In this document: piece after piece, positions 21,098 to 33,989 of the stretch
Layout: each line of letters starts with the position of its first letter
Position numbering within the stretch: the stretch's first letter is position 1
Source of the DNA: Przewalskia tangutica
Lineage: Eukaryota > Streptophyta > Magnoliopsida > Solanales > Solanaceae
Direction of reading: 5' to 3'
Assembly: GCA_029844215.1 (NCBI GenBank)
Contig: CM056733.1
Span: 16,179,501-16,243,500 of the forward strand
Length of the DNA: 64,000 bases
Notes under the pieces: generated by a model
Database searches by the model: none
The model's input: only the letters and a program-made list of their open reading frames with translations
Told to the model about the DNA's origin: nothing
Position numbers and translations under genes: made by a program

Positions 21098-22918
21098 TGT
21101 CACGACCCGAACCCCGGGCCCGTGACTGGTGCCCTACCTGGGCACCCTTCTACCTTAACAATACAAGTAAGCTGCGGAACTGAAATAACACCTCATTTTT
21201 TTTTTTAAAACAAACGTACGTGCAAGGGCAAAGCCGACAAGGCTGCCATATATACATAAACAAAAGACACTACACCGTACATGAGTCCAATCCCACATAT
21301 GAATACACTTGCGAGTTAAATCAACTATGACGACAAGGCCCCGCCGCATCTATAAATGTACAAAAGCCTCATCAAGGACATATACCAAAGATAAACTCCA
21401 ATGTAAGGAGCTTATCCAAAACCCCGAGCAGATCCTACACTGCCGATCACCGAATCAGACCTAAACTCGCAGACGAACGCAACCCCGGGCGAGGTCAAGA
21501 CGAATGTACCAAGTATGTGAACAGAAGCATCAGAATAAAATCATAACAATCTAAATAAAACAGAGACATGTATGATATCCAACCTACAAGCATATAACAC
21601 ATAAGCGATATATCAAGTCAGGGACGCAGTCCCTCAAAGTCATTACTCAAATATAGCCATGGGTCTCACGCCCATAATATCAATCATGCCCGTGGAATCC
21701 TTCCTCACTGCCGGCAGTCCATGATGTAATAACACTAATAAGGATACATGAACACCCAGTCCCACCTGTGTCCTAAATACCACGTGGTCTCATGCCCCGG
21801 AATCCCACCTCGTAAAAGCATGACCATAGGGTAACACAAACAAATCCGGGGACATATATGATAATCAAAATACAACACATTGTGCCTTACTAACAATGAG
21901 AGTAAAAGAGTATCCTTACAATATAAACTAGGAAGCTCATGATCAAGGACCATCCGCCCGCAGATCATTTAGCAATCCTATTCACAGGACTATTTCACCC
22001 GCATAGGTCGCGTGGACCCGCGAGGTATTCCTCGTGATAGCCGGACCCGCCCGCGTGAGACTATTTCACCCGCATAAGCCCTTTCGGGCCCGCATAAGGT
22101 ATTCCTCGCATAGGACTATTTCACCCGCATAAGCCCTTACGGACTCGCATAAGGTATTCCTCGCATAGGCTGGACCCGCCCGCATGGGACTATTTCACCA
22201 GCATAAGCCCTACGGACTCGCATGAGGTATTCCTCGCATCGTGGGTAGCAAATCCACTAATTATGCAAATGCCACAAACCCTGGAATGACCTAAACGACT
22301 GATATAACAATAGCACACAACCGGCTATTTCCAGCACACATAGGCAAATCCTTAATTACAAGCCAAAGTCCTTACCAAGGCATACTTAGAATAATTCTCT
22401 TTAACAAGCCAAAGTACTAATCAAGGCATACATAGAATCATTCTCTTTTAACAAGTCAAAGTACTTATCAAGGCACACTTTAGACAAATTCTCAATTTAT
22501 CAAGCCAAAGTACTACATACGTATATACATAGAATAATTCTCTTTAACAAGTCAAAGTACTTATCAAGGCACACTTAGACAAATTCTCAATTTATCAAGC
22601 CAAAGTACTTCATACGCATATACATAGAATAATTCTCTTTAACAAGTCAAAGTACTTATCAAGGCACACTTAGACAAATTCTCAATTTATCAAGCCAAAG
22701 TACTACATACGTACATACATAGAATAATTCTCTTTTAACAAGTCAAAGTACTTATCAAGGCACACTTAGACAAATTCTCAATTTATCAAGCCAAAGTACT
22801 ACATACGACATACATAGAATAATTCTCTTTTACCAAGTCAAAGTACTTATCCAGGCACACTTAGACAAATGCTCAATTTATCAAGCCAAAGTACTACATA
22901 CGACATACATAGAATAAT
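21098..22918 (-). repeat. Solo LTR B3, 3' part
   Basis: Reverse-oriented B LTR sequence, collinear with 1459-3280 of B1. It shows the terminal hairpins, the GACTATTTC array (21986-22250) and the start of the 95-bp array (22351-22918), in a variant with TACATACGTACATACATAG. A2 interrupts it inside that array. With 31731-33984 it makes one LTR of about 4.08 kb and no interior, so B3 is a solo LTR. Confidence 0.87.
22914..22918 (+). repeat. Target-site duplication of A2, left copy (ATAAT)
   Basis: ATAAT precedes TGTAACGCCC and recurs at 31726-31730. The uninterrupted repeat unit has AGAATAATTCTC, confirming the site. Confidence 0.9.
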
Positions 22919-25900
22919 TGTAACGCCCAACCCGGCCCACATCGTGCCTTACCCTGCACCCTAGCGATACAACATCGAGAAAACCAATGAAATAAAAACT
23001 TTAAACATGAAATGAGAGACATGATAAATAAACAAAGCAACCAAAATAAATGCTTTCATCATATATACATAAATACCAACGCTTATCCTTTTACAAACCC
23101 CGCCTACAATGGCTGCACTTCTAAGATTTACAACAACTATGACGGACAGGCCCCGCCATACCCCGAATGTACAAGAACCTACAACTCAGTGGAACACATA
23201 CCAATAAGATAAGCCTCCGAGAAACGGAGCTTCCCAACACGCCGAATGTGATCCTATAAGCGGATCGATACGATGTACTTTACTCGCAGATGAACGCAGC
23301 CTCCGGGCGAGGTCAAGATAACAGTACTAAGTATGTGAAATCAGAAATATCAGAAATGAAATCATACTAATCTATATAAAGCAGAGACATGTATGATAAC
23401 CAAACTACGCTCACAACATGTATAGCCAAGTCGTGACTCACGCCTCAAAGTCACCACTCAAATATAACTGGGTCTCACGCCCACAACATCCATCATGTTC
23501 GCATCATGGCCGCACGCCGAATATCGTGACGGTGTAGACATGTCCATGATGCAACAATGATAAACAAGATAACAATCCAAATGGACGATACTCGGCGCTT
23601 ACGACGGCCGTATGTCCAAAGGAAACAATAAGGCAACATTCCAAATGGACGATACTGCAGCGCTTACGACGGCCGTCAGATGTCCAGGGAAACAATAGAC
23701 AAAGATTCCAAATGGACGATACTCGCGGCGCTTACGACGGCCGTGATGTCCAAAAGGAAATCACAAGACGATAATCAAAATGGAAACATACCCGCGCGCC
23801 ACGATCGCGGTCGATGTCCAAAGCGATTAACAACAATAATACTATCAACAGAACGCATCTGCGGAATTTCTCCACAATGCCGACACGCCCAAGTAAGTTC
23901 TCAACTACCAACCGACCTCCATCGAGAGACGCGATAACACGTAAATACAACGCTTTGCACAACAAAGGCTATCACAACAAGATAGGCACGTTTCACAATA
24001 ACAAGCATAGGTAAGTATCACACAACTCAAAGTACTTTCATTTTATGCCAAAGTCCGGTTTTTAACCCCAAAGTACTACATACGTTAAGTTCTTTTAAAA
24101 GAGATCCATTACTTTTATAAAAGTCACCCGATAATTCGTAGTATTAGAATGACCAACCCACATTCCTTTTCAAAATCAAGTAACAATATTCTTTTCCTAA
24201 GTTCCGCTTTGCCTAGTTTCAATTACTCAAGCTTCTCATTTTCAAATGGTTTCATAGTTCATAAACTTAATCACTGATTCCTTTTAGAACAATTGAGTAA
24301 TATATGTCTTACATGAGAGTAGGTTATTCTTGTTTACAACATTCTTATTACAAAGAACCATGATCTAGAAAATGTATATCATTTTGTCTCATCTTAGTTT
24401 CTATGCAGATGGAGGTTTCTACCGTTTTAATACAATTCATCATTATTTAATACATTTTCCTTTATTAACGCCGCAGGTCCTGTCGATACACATTCCGATT
24501 TCCAAATCAAGAAACATTATCCCTTTAGATAAAACCAAGTACTCATTACTCATGAATGAGGTTTCACACAAACATTCACATTAAAACAAATAAGTTAAGT
24601 CTCTTATCTTATAAGATCAAGTCTCTTAACTTCTAACATTAGTAAACCATTTTCTTTACCTCTCTTAAGACATTATACCTAACTCCCATAAAGCTAGTAT
24701 AACTCTTTTTAAAACCTTTAAAACCAAGTGTTACTCTTCCTTCAAAACGATTTATAAATCTTTTGAAATACATCAAGTTCTTTATTATAACAAGCCGCTT
24801 ATAATTCACATCGCTTACCTTTTAAAACCACAAAGTATTTTTCTACCTACATAAAGTCGTTATAACCAACTTCCCATAAAGCCGTTATAACACTTTATGT
24901 TTTACAACAATCACATACAACTCACACACGACGCTCACCGCACTACATAGTTCACACATATCATGCTAGAAGAGATAGGAAGAGGTTCACATACCTCGCG
25001 ACGAGTATCGACTAATAGCAAACGCTCCAAACAAATGCTACCTTAAGCCAAGTAAATCGCGCCACACGTAGTACTTCAACCTATAAGGCCACAAGCGCCT
25101 ATTATCATCTAGACCACAACGTAGAATAGTCTACGTAAAATTCGCAAAGACTCTCCCGCAACAAATTAATCTCCTCCTCTACCGAGGCCGCCATCAAGCC
25201 AACCAGTGGGTTATACATCTAACCCTAACTGTACAATTCTACTCCACTACTACTACACAAGTCTACTGTAATACAGTCCTATGTAATTACAGTTCAGTTC
25301 AGTTCTTAATTCTTCAGGCTTAAGTCAAAAGACATTGCCACAGTACTAAGTTCAGTTCTATATATAGTATACAACAACTATATATTCAACACTTATGTAA
25401 TTTCCAATTACAATAGGACAAGATATTTACCTCGATAAGCCCAAAATTATCCGAGTTTAACGTCGCCCCGAGCAAGGTTTAGCTCCTACCCGAGTGCTCC
25501 AATCCGCTCCAAACAACCCTTAGAAGTGTCTACACAACTTCTACTTAATACTTCAACTACGGGTGAAGATTTACTTAGTGGTTTCGTTTAGTGACTAAGT
25601 GAAAGTATAACGGTATTTTCCGCTAGTATAAGTGTAACTGGGAATACTACAAGGTATTTGGGGCCAAGGTATTTGGACATAACAACAATACTTGAGAGTA
25701 TTTCTATACCACAAAGGGTATTTATACGAGACAACTAGGCAGTGGGTACCCCACTGCAAAACACCACCAAGTGAGGGTGGCTCTCGCCAAGGGGAAAGGA
25801 GGGCTAGGACGAGAATTCTCAAGAGGGAGGAGAGGGGTTTTCAAGACTTAGGCAATTTGTGGATGAAAGAACTCATCAACTAACGGGTATTTATAGGTCA

Positions 25901-26299
25901 AGTGAAGGCCAACCAATGGCCAAGATGAAGACAAGTGCATAGCAAGAAGTGTAAGGCCAAGATTTAGCCACGTGCTACCTTATCCATCTACCACACAACT
26001 TGCACAAAATATCCTACCAACTAAAGTGGACCAAAATCGCCCAACACATGCCATGGTTGCCGCCCAAGTTTTCCAATGCAGGGTGACACATGTCACCCTC
26101 CCGCTGGTCCAAAATGTTTCGCCTCTAAAATCCGCAAAATTAGAAATGACATAGCCGAAATTCCCTACGAAAGTCGTGAAACCGCTTGTCGAAAAACGAC
26201 CCTAAACGTGTTGTGAGCAAAATAAATTCGCCAAGCCACTTTGTAGTTCGAAAATTTCTACGCACGCCCCCACGCATATACTGAAATACTGGTATAACA
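22919..26299 (-). repeat. Element A2, 3' LTR
   Basis: 3.38 kb, reading TGTTATACCAG at 26299 on the minus strand to GGGCGTTACA at 22919. It is near identical to 28326-31725 apart from small indels. It contains palindrome GGTGACACATGTCACC (26082-26097) and TATAAATA (25888-25895). No coding. Confidence 0.9.
23577..23830 (-). repeat. Tandem array of about 67 bp in A2 LTR
   Basis: Units starting CCAAATGGACGATACT occur at 23577, 23641 and 23708, with a degenerate unit from about 23777. Each contains GGCGCTTACGACGGCCGT. The 5' LTR has the same array at 28998-29250. Family A1 has an unrelated 115-bp array at this place. Confidence 0.8.
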
Positions 26300-28325
26300 T
26301 TCTTCCTTAGAAACATTCGCCCCGAATGTTCCTTCAAGGTCTCAAACAAAACAGCGCCAAGATAGTCTTCACCGCTATACGCATTTAAAACAATCATGCC
26401 ACACCGCCACAAAATACACGCTCACCTCTCCCTTCTCGTAGAACTCGTCACGAACACTCGAACTCGCTCTAGTATCCGCATCACACTTCGCCAACGCTTC
26501 GTTTCCAACCTCGAGTCACTACCTCAAACTTGGTCATCCGACTAACTTCGATCTTTCTCTAAGGCCGCTCCCGCCTCCACGATCCACTTCTGGTCGAACA
26601 TATCCACCAACTCATACGATGGTCATACAAACTGGGCCTAACACCCGTGACCCTACCTCCGGGACCACCCAGAGCCGACCCCACTCAATCCGGCTACGGT
26701 TGACACGCAACACGCCTCAACCCGACTCCCAACCGTGCAAGCTCTTGTTCCCGATCCGAATGCCTTACTAATTCACATCATGAAAGCTACCACTTCCATT
26801 CTCACACTACCCATGCCCCCATACGTAACCTCCCAACTAACCATGTATTCTAAGTCACACATATCACAATGCTATCCGCATAGCACACAATAATGAGATC
26901 ATCATAACAAGCATACCAAAACTCTGAGGTTAAGGATATACCTGGCTACCGCCCACTCTAATCATAGGCTCACTGCAGGCGATAGCAGGCGTGATGAACC
27001 ACCACGATCCCGGCCGAGTCGTAACATTCGCGCTTTCCCTTGGCTCTGACAGCCTCGCAAATGGCCCGCGCCGCATGCAAAACAAACTCCCAATCTAGCA
27101 CGACACTCTCCAAAATGGAGTCTACCACAACGGTCACAACGAGGTAGGGTGGCTTCACCGTTAACACCCGCCGCTTCCCGAAAATCTGAACCTCGAGCCC
27201 GACCGCTCCTCAAGATGGTGGAGGACCACTGCATCGCGGGGTACATAACTAGCTCGCCGAGGCGGTCCGCCTCGAAAGTCGCCAAAATATCCGCCGCCTT
27301 GGCCTTCTTCTCCGAAAGCCGTCCACCTGCCGACCGCGCCTCGCACTCCGTACGAGCTCGAACGCGGCAATGTCCATGCCCTACCGGCGGGAAACACCAA
27401 CAACTCTTCGCTAGGTAATCATCGAGCCTCAGAACATATCGGTGCACTCGATCCTCCATACTAGCTACTAATGCGGAACATACCGCCAATGAGTCGAACT
27501 CACATTGTACTCCGAATCAGACGCCCGTCGCCTCAACATCAAAAACTGTTTACCCGAGCCTCCTCATTTGCGAGGCAAGAAATGTGCTGAAGGCCCTAAA
27601 ACTCGCCCCAAACGGCCGGAAGTGCATGCTCTCCCGAAAGCTCCCACGAAGTCAAACCAATCGATCGCGTGTCACGCAGCCGATGCGAACTAAATGTCAC
27701 ACTCGCCTCAAGCCTTGATCACCCGTGACGATCCTTCGCAGAATCGACGGATGAACTCCTCGCGATCATCCTCCGCCTCGACCAGAAACTCAGCGGCTAC
27801 AACTAAGGAAATCCCGTAGCCTCAAATCACCGCCTCGGTGCACTACATGTCTGCCGCTGAACTGAATCGCCGGCCCACTTATCTCATATTCGCCACAACC
27901 TCGCCAATAATCGCCATCTCTCGCGACCCATCTCCCGCCTGCATCTGGACCGAGGCTCGTGCATCAGAGTCTCATCGCCCATCGCCGCGCTCTAAACTCG
28001 CTGTGCCGGGCGGCGCTACAAAACTCGCCGTCGAAGCACTACTCAGTATCGACCGCTCGCGCTCGCATTCTCAATCCCACTAGCGCCTCCTCGCTTTGCC
28101 CTTCTCGGGCCCCGTTGCTTCGCAGGCATAATCGTAAAAACGAAACACGCCGAGGGTCCAACTTACAACACAGCTCTAAGGCACGATCTCGTAATGAGAA
28201 GAATGGAAACCAATCCTAAATGTCCTATAGCCTCCGATTATAGATGGTGCACAACACACCGATAATCAAGACTTACTAGACACGGTTCAGACACTTTCCG
28301 AGGATTAATCGCTCGATACCACTTT
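26300..28325 (-). mobile_element. Element A2, internal region
   Basis: 2.03 kb. On the minus strand it holds a primer site (GTGGTATCGAGCG next to 28325), a leader of about 200 bp, a broken gag frame, a non-coding tail (about 26330-26950) and a purine tract (TCTAAGGAAGAA next to 26299). There is no pol. The layout matches A1 exactly. Confidence 0.88.
26962..28129 (-). pseudogene. gag of A2, frameshifted (Tekay-type)
   Basis: The ATG at 28129 gives Met-Pro and a basic start as in A1 and C. The best-preserved piece, 26962-27489, has MEDRVHRYVLRLDDYLA (the same motif family as DRVHRYVMGLDR in C), a low-complexity linker and two Cys-rich knuckles, CDRCGRLHFGEC and CFACGAGHLRGC. The upstream half is scattered over other frames. 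As in A1 the frame is cut by several small indels in CG/CTG/CAG contexts, so the true coding state is uncertain. Gag would be the only product of this element. Confidence 0.72.
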
Positions 28326-31300
28326 TGTAACGCCTCAACTCGGCTCACATCGTGCCTTACCCTGCACTTCTAGCGATACAACATCGTGAGAAAACCAATG
28401 AAATAAAAACTTTAAACATGAAATGAGACATGATAAATAAACAAAGCAACCAAAACAGCTTGCCTTCATCATATATACATAAATACCCGAACGCTTATCC
28501 TTTTTACAAACCCCGCCCACAACAGCTTCTATGCACTTAAGATTTACAACAACTATGACGGACAGTGGCCCCGCCATACCCCGAATGTACAAGAACCTAC
28601 AACTCAGTGGAACACATACCAATAAGATAAGCCTCCGAGAAACGGAGCTTCCCAACACGCCGAATGTGATCCTATAAGCGGATCGATAATGATGTACCTT
28701 ACTCGCGCAGATGAACGCAGCCCCGGGCGAGGTCAAGATAACAGTACCAAGTATGTGAAATCAGAAATATCAGAAATGAAATCATACTAATCTATATAAA
28801 GCAGAGAGACATGATGATAACCAAACTACAGCTCACAACATAGAAGCCAAGTCGTGACTCACGCCTCAAAGTCACCACTAAATATAACTATGGGTCTCAC
28901 GCCCACAACATCCATCATGTTCGCATCACGGCCGTGACGCCTTAATATCGTGACGGTGTAGACATGTCCATGATGCAACAATGATAAACAAGATAACAAT
29001 CCAAATGGACGATACTCGCAGCGCTACGACGGGCCGTCGATGTCCAAAGGGAAACAATAAGGCAACATTCCAAATGGACGATACTCGGCGCTTACGACGG
29101 GCCGATGTCCAAAGGGAAACACAGATACAGATTCCAAATGGACGATACTCGGCGCTACGACGGGTCAAGATGTCCAAAAGGAAATCACAAGACGATAATC
29201 AAAATGGAAACATACCCGCGCGCTACGATCGTGTCGTGATGTCCAAAGCGACAACAACAATAATACTATCAACAGAACGCATCTGCGGAATTTCTCCACA
29301 ATGCCGACACGCCCAAGTAAGTTCTCAACTACCAACCGACTCCATCGAGACGCGATAACACGTAAATACAACGCTTTGCACAACAAAGGCTATCACAACA
29401 AGCATAGGCACGCTTTCACAATAACAAGCATAGCAAGTATCACACAACTCAAAGTACTTTCATTTTATGCCAAAGTCCGGTTTTTAACCCCAAAGTACTA
29501 CATACGTTAAGTTCTTTTAAAAGAGATCCATTACTTTTATAAAAGTCACCCGATACTGTAGTATTAGAATGACCAACCCACATTCCTTTTCAAAATCAAG
29601 TAACAATATTCTTTTCCTAAGTTCCAGCTTGCCTAGTTTCAATTACTCAAGCTTCTCATTTTCAAATGGTTTCATAGTTCATAAACTTAATCACTGATTC
29701 CTTTTAGAACAATTGAGTAATATATGTCTTACATGAGTAGGTTATTCTTGTTTACAACATTCTTATTACAAAGACCATGATCTAGAAAATGTATATCATT
29801 TTGTCTCATCTTAGTTTCTATGCAGATGGAGGTTTCTACCGGTTTTAATACAATTCATCATTATTTAATACATTTTCCTTTATTAACGCCGCAGTTGGTC
29901 CTGTCGATACACATTCGATTTCCAAATCAAGAAACATTATCCCTTTAGATAAAACCAAGTACTCATTACTCATGAATGAGGTTTCACACAAACATTCACA
30001 TTAAAACAAATAAGTTAAGTCTCTTATCTTATAAGATCAAGTCTCTTAACTTCTAACATTAGTAAACCATTTTCTTTACCTCTCTTAAGACATTATACCT
30101 AACTCCCATAAAGCTAGTATAACTCTTTTAAAACCTTTAAAACCAAGTGTTACTCTTCCTTCAAAACGATTTATAAATCTTTTGAAATACATCAAGTTCT
30201 TTATTATAACAAGCCGCTTATAATTCACATCGCTTACCTTTTAAAACCACAAAGTATTTTCTTACCTACATAAAGTCGTTATAACCAACTTCCCATAAAG
30301 CCGTTATAACACTTTATGTTTTACAACAATCACATACAACTCACACACACGACGCTCACCGCATTACATAGTTCACACATATCATGCTAGAAGAGATAGA
30401 AGAGGTTCACATACCTCGCGACGAGTATCGACTAATAGCAAAACGCTCCAAACAAATTCTACTCAAGCCAAGTAAATCGCGCCACACGTAGTACTTCAAC
30501 CTATAAGGCCACAAGGCGCCTATTATCATCTAGACCACAACGTAGAATAGTCTACGTAAAATTGAAGACCTCCCCGCAACAATAAGCTAATCTCCTCCTC
30601 TACCGAGGCCGCCATCAAGCCAACCAGGGGTTATACATCTAACCCTAACTGCACAATTCTACTCCACTGTACTACTACACAAGTCTATCAGAATACACCC
30701 ATGTAATTACAGCTCGGTTCATTTAATTCTTCAGCTTAAGTCAAAAGACATTGCCACAAGATTAAGTTCAGCCTATATATAGTATACAACAACTATATAT
30801 TCAACACTTATGTAATTTCCAATTACAATAGGGACAAGATATTTACCTCGATAAGCCCAAAAATTATCCGAGTTTAACGTCGCTCCCGAGCAAGGTTTAG
30901 CTCCTACTCCGAGTGCTCAATCCGCTCCAAACAACCCTTGAAGTGTCTACACAACTTCTACTTAATACTTCAACTACTGTGAAGATTTACTTAGGGTTTC
31001 ATTTAGTGACTAAGTGAAAGTATAACGGTATTTTCTCGGCTAGTATAAGTGTAACCTTGGGAATACTACAAGGTATTTGGGCCAAGGTATTGGACATAAC
31101 AACAATACTTGAGAGTATTTCTATACCACAAAGGGGTATTTATACGAGACAACTAGGCAGTGGGGTACCCCACGGCAAACACCACCAAGTGGAGGGTGGC
31201 TCTCGCCATGGGAAAGGGAGGGCTAGGACGAGAATTCTCAAGAGGGAGGAGAGGGGTTTTCAAGACTTAGGCAATTTGTGGATGAAAGAACTCATCAACT

Positions 31301-31725
31301 AATGGGGTATTTATAGGTCAAGTGAAGGCCAACCAATGGCCAAGATGAAGACAAGTGCATAGCAAGTGTAAGGCCAAGATTTAGCCATGTACTACCTTAT
31401 CCATCTACCACACAACTTGCACAAAATATCCTACCAACTAAAGTGGACCAAAATCGCCCAACACATGCCATGGTTGCCGCCCGTTTTCCAATGCGAGGTG
31501 ACACATGTCACCCTCCCGCTGGTCCAAAATGTTTCGCCTCTCGGAAAATCCGCAAAAATTAGAAATGACATAGCCGGAAATTCCCTACGAAGTCGTGAAA
31601 CCGCTTGCCGAAAAACGACCCTAAACGGGTGTTGTGAGCAAAATAAATTCGGCCAAGCCACTTTGTAGTTCGAAAATTTCTACGTACGTCCCCACGTACA
31701 TACTCTGGAAATACGGGGTATAACA
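28326..31725 (-). repeat. Element A2, 5' LTR
   Basis: 3.40 kb, TGTTATACCCC at 31725 on the minus strand to GAGGCGTTACA at 28326. It has palindrome 31497-31512, TATAAATA 31308-31315, a second TATA near 31140, and the 67-bp array 28998-29250. There is no equivalent of the 342-bp duplication of A1. Confidence 0.9.
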
Positions 31726-31730
31726 ATAAT
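31726..31730 (+). repeat. Target-site duplication of A2, right copy (ATAAT)
   Basis: ATAAT directly follows the terminal TATAACA of A2 and matches 22914-22918. Confidence 0.9.
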
Positions 31731-33984
31731 TCTCTTTTAACAAGTCAAAGTACTTATCAAGGCACACTTAGACAAATTCTCAATTTATCAAGCCAAAGTA
31801 CTACATACGTACATACATAGAATAATTCTCTTTTAACAAGTCAAAGTACTTATCAAGGCACACTTATGCCGATTAATCAAAATAGACAACTTTCAAAACC
31901 TTCCCTAAAGCCGTTATAACCAACTTCCCATAAAGCCGTTATAACCCTTTATGGTTTTAGACGTATCCATTCCTTCAATAACCAAGAGACTTATACTATT
32001 AAAACCAAGTATCACATACTTACAAAACAAGTTCTTAACTTTCAAAATACTTCAAGTCTCTTAATAGTTAGAAAACAAGTTTTCTTCCACTTTTTAAACC
32101 TCAAGTAACTTCACCCTTAACGCAAGTTACTTCTCTTAAATCATGTCATTTCTCCTCTTTTAAATCAAATAAGTAAATCACTCATTTGACTCCCCTAAAG
32201 TCATTATAATGACCTTTAGTTTTTAGAACTAAGGCACTAGCCAAAAGATTTGGAAACTACTTCCTTTTCAAGTCTCTATGTACTTTAAGAAAATATACCT
32301 TCACTTTTAAGAATCCAAACTTCCCTAAGGAAATGGATTATACTACTTACAATTTAAACATCAAAGTACACTCACGGAAGTACATAGAACAAATTCTATT
32401 TTAGGCAATCCAAATACAAGCAAGGAATGGATCATTCAAGGAGTAGAACTTACTTTCTTTATTCTAAGGAATCATGCTAGAAGAGAGATAGTTCACATAC
32501 CTTTCGCTAAATCCACAAGCTAAGCCGAATACGTCGTACGTAGAAGTGTCAACCTATAATGGTCACAACAAGACTATCAACTTCTAGTCTCTAACGTAGA
32601 ATAATACTAAGTATTTGGTCTCTAATTCTACGGAAAATCGGGCAGCACTTCCTTTGGTTCTACTCACTTTGCCACCTTTTCAAGGCCGAATACAATAACC
32701 AACAAGCCACGCTTAAGGCTCCAAACAACAACCAAACAAAGGGGATTACACGCCTTACAAGACGTAAAATTCCGCCCCACAATTCATACCAAAATAGTTT
32801 AATGACACTAGCCAATTCTACCAACTTACATAGCAACACTAAGTCTTTTCCAATCCTTTTTCCAATTCCAAGTTCTTAGGTCAACATGTTATTTAGTCAT
32901 AAACAACTTCAACAACTACAATTTCCTTCATTATTCAACATGTGACGACTTAACTAATAATCGACTTGAATTGTAATCTTAAGGCTAACATGCTAGTTTT
33001 CTGATTAGGTTCCAATAACCAATATCCTTATCAAAACTCATACTATATATCTCATGCTTGCTAATAACCATAGTTACAATCATAAGTAAGCCTTAACTAT
33101 TAAAACGACAAAATTTATACCTTTCAAAGCCCTTAAAATTTCCAAGATTCAAAGTCGCGCCTTATCAATTCTTAGCTCCTTTCCTTAGGTTCCAATCCGC
33201 TCCAAGCACTCCTTAGAGGCCTATGAAGAACTCATCTTCAAGTACCAACTTCAAAGTTGAAGAACTCCCTTAGTTTCCGCCTTGCGACTAACGTAAAAAT
33301 ACGCTTTTTCCGAAATCTTTCTATTGAGATATCCTTACAATACCCTTAAGGACCTTGGGTTAAAGTCTTGTGGCTAATGGACAACAAACTAAAATTTTTG
33401 TGTGGGAGACTATGCAAACCCGAGAGGTTCTCTTTGAAGAACACAATGTTCTCTATTTTTCTAAGTGTAAATGAGCTTGTCTTGCTACTAGTTAGCATAT
33501 AACACATATTGGAGGGCTTAGACTTAAACAAATGTGAGGCTAGGATTAAAATCACAAGGATCAAGCCTAAGTGGCAAGTTGACTAGTCAATTATGTCAAG
33601 CTAGCAAGACTAATCTTCCAAGGTGGTCAATGACCATTTTACCCTTGCATAAATTTCGACCAAGCCATGTGGGGGTGCCACGTGTCGCCCTCTCATTCGT
33701 CCATAAAATTTCAGAACCTCGTGGGCCCCACAAAAATGTAAAATTCCTCGGGTGGGCCCCACGTGACCAAATCCGTAAAAATAAATTTCCATAATATTAA
33801 TAAGTTCCATATTCTTCAAATAATACATTTTGAGAATCCAATTCTCAATAACGAACATTTTTCCTTTCCGACGTCCGGAAGATTTCCCGTCGGAAGAACA
33901 ATTCTTCCTTTCGTACATATTGTCCAAGTCTTGTTTCCTTACGTACATTCTCTTATACATGTCCTGGACTTACGGGGTGTAACA
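31731..33984 (-). repeat. Solo LTR B3, 5' part
   Basis: Continues the 95-bp array (to about 31868), then runs collinear with 3560-5691 of B1 to the terminus GGGGTGTAACA at 33984. It is somewhat more diverged from B1 than the B1 LTRs are from each other. Contains CCACGTGTCGCC near 33679 and the TTTCCGACG inverted repeat near 33865-33895. Confidence 0.87.
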
Positions 33985-33989
33985 CTTGT
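33985..33989 (+). repeat. Target-site duplication of B3, right copy (CTTGT)
   Basis: CTTGT follows TGTAACA and continues into CTTCCAACACTTA of the B2 LTR. Matches 21093-21097. Confidence 0.9.

Larger units (their letters stand above)
22919..31725 (-). mobile_element. Element A2: complete gag-only LTR retrotransposon
   Basis: A full 8.8-kb element on the minus strand: 5' LTR 28326-31725, interior 26300-28325, 3' LTR 22919-26299, flanked by ATAAT. Its LTR starts TGTTATACC and shares with A1 the palindrome, both TATA boxes and the AGGTAA and AGGTATGTG motifs. The middle of its LTR has a different tandem array, and its LTR ends GTTACA rather than GTGACA, so it is a distinct A subfamily. It is nested in solo LTR B3. 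Confidence 0.92.

Noticed and set aside
27149..27418. Plus-strand frame opposite A2 gag
   Set aside because: Antisense to the Cys-rich gag segment and without a recognisable domain.
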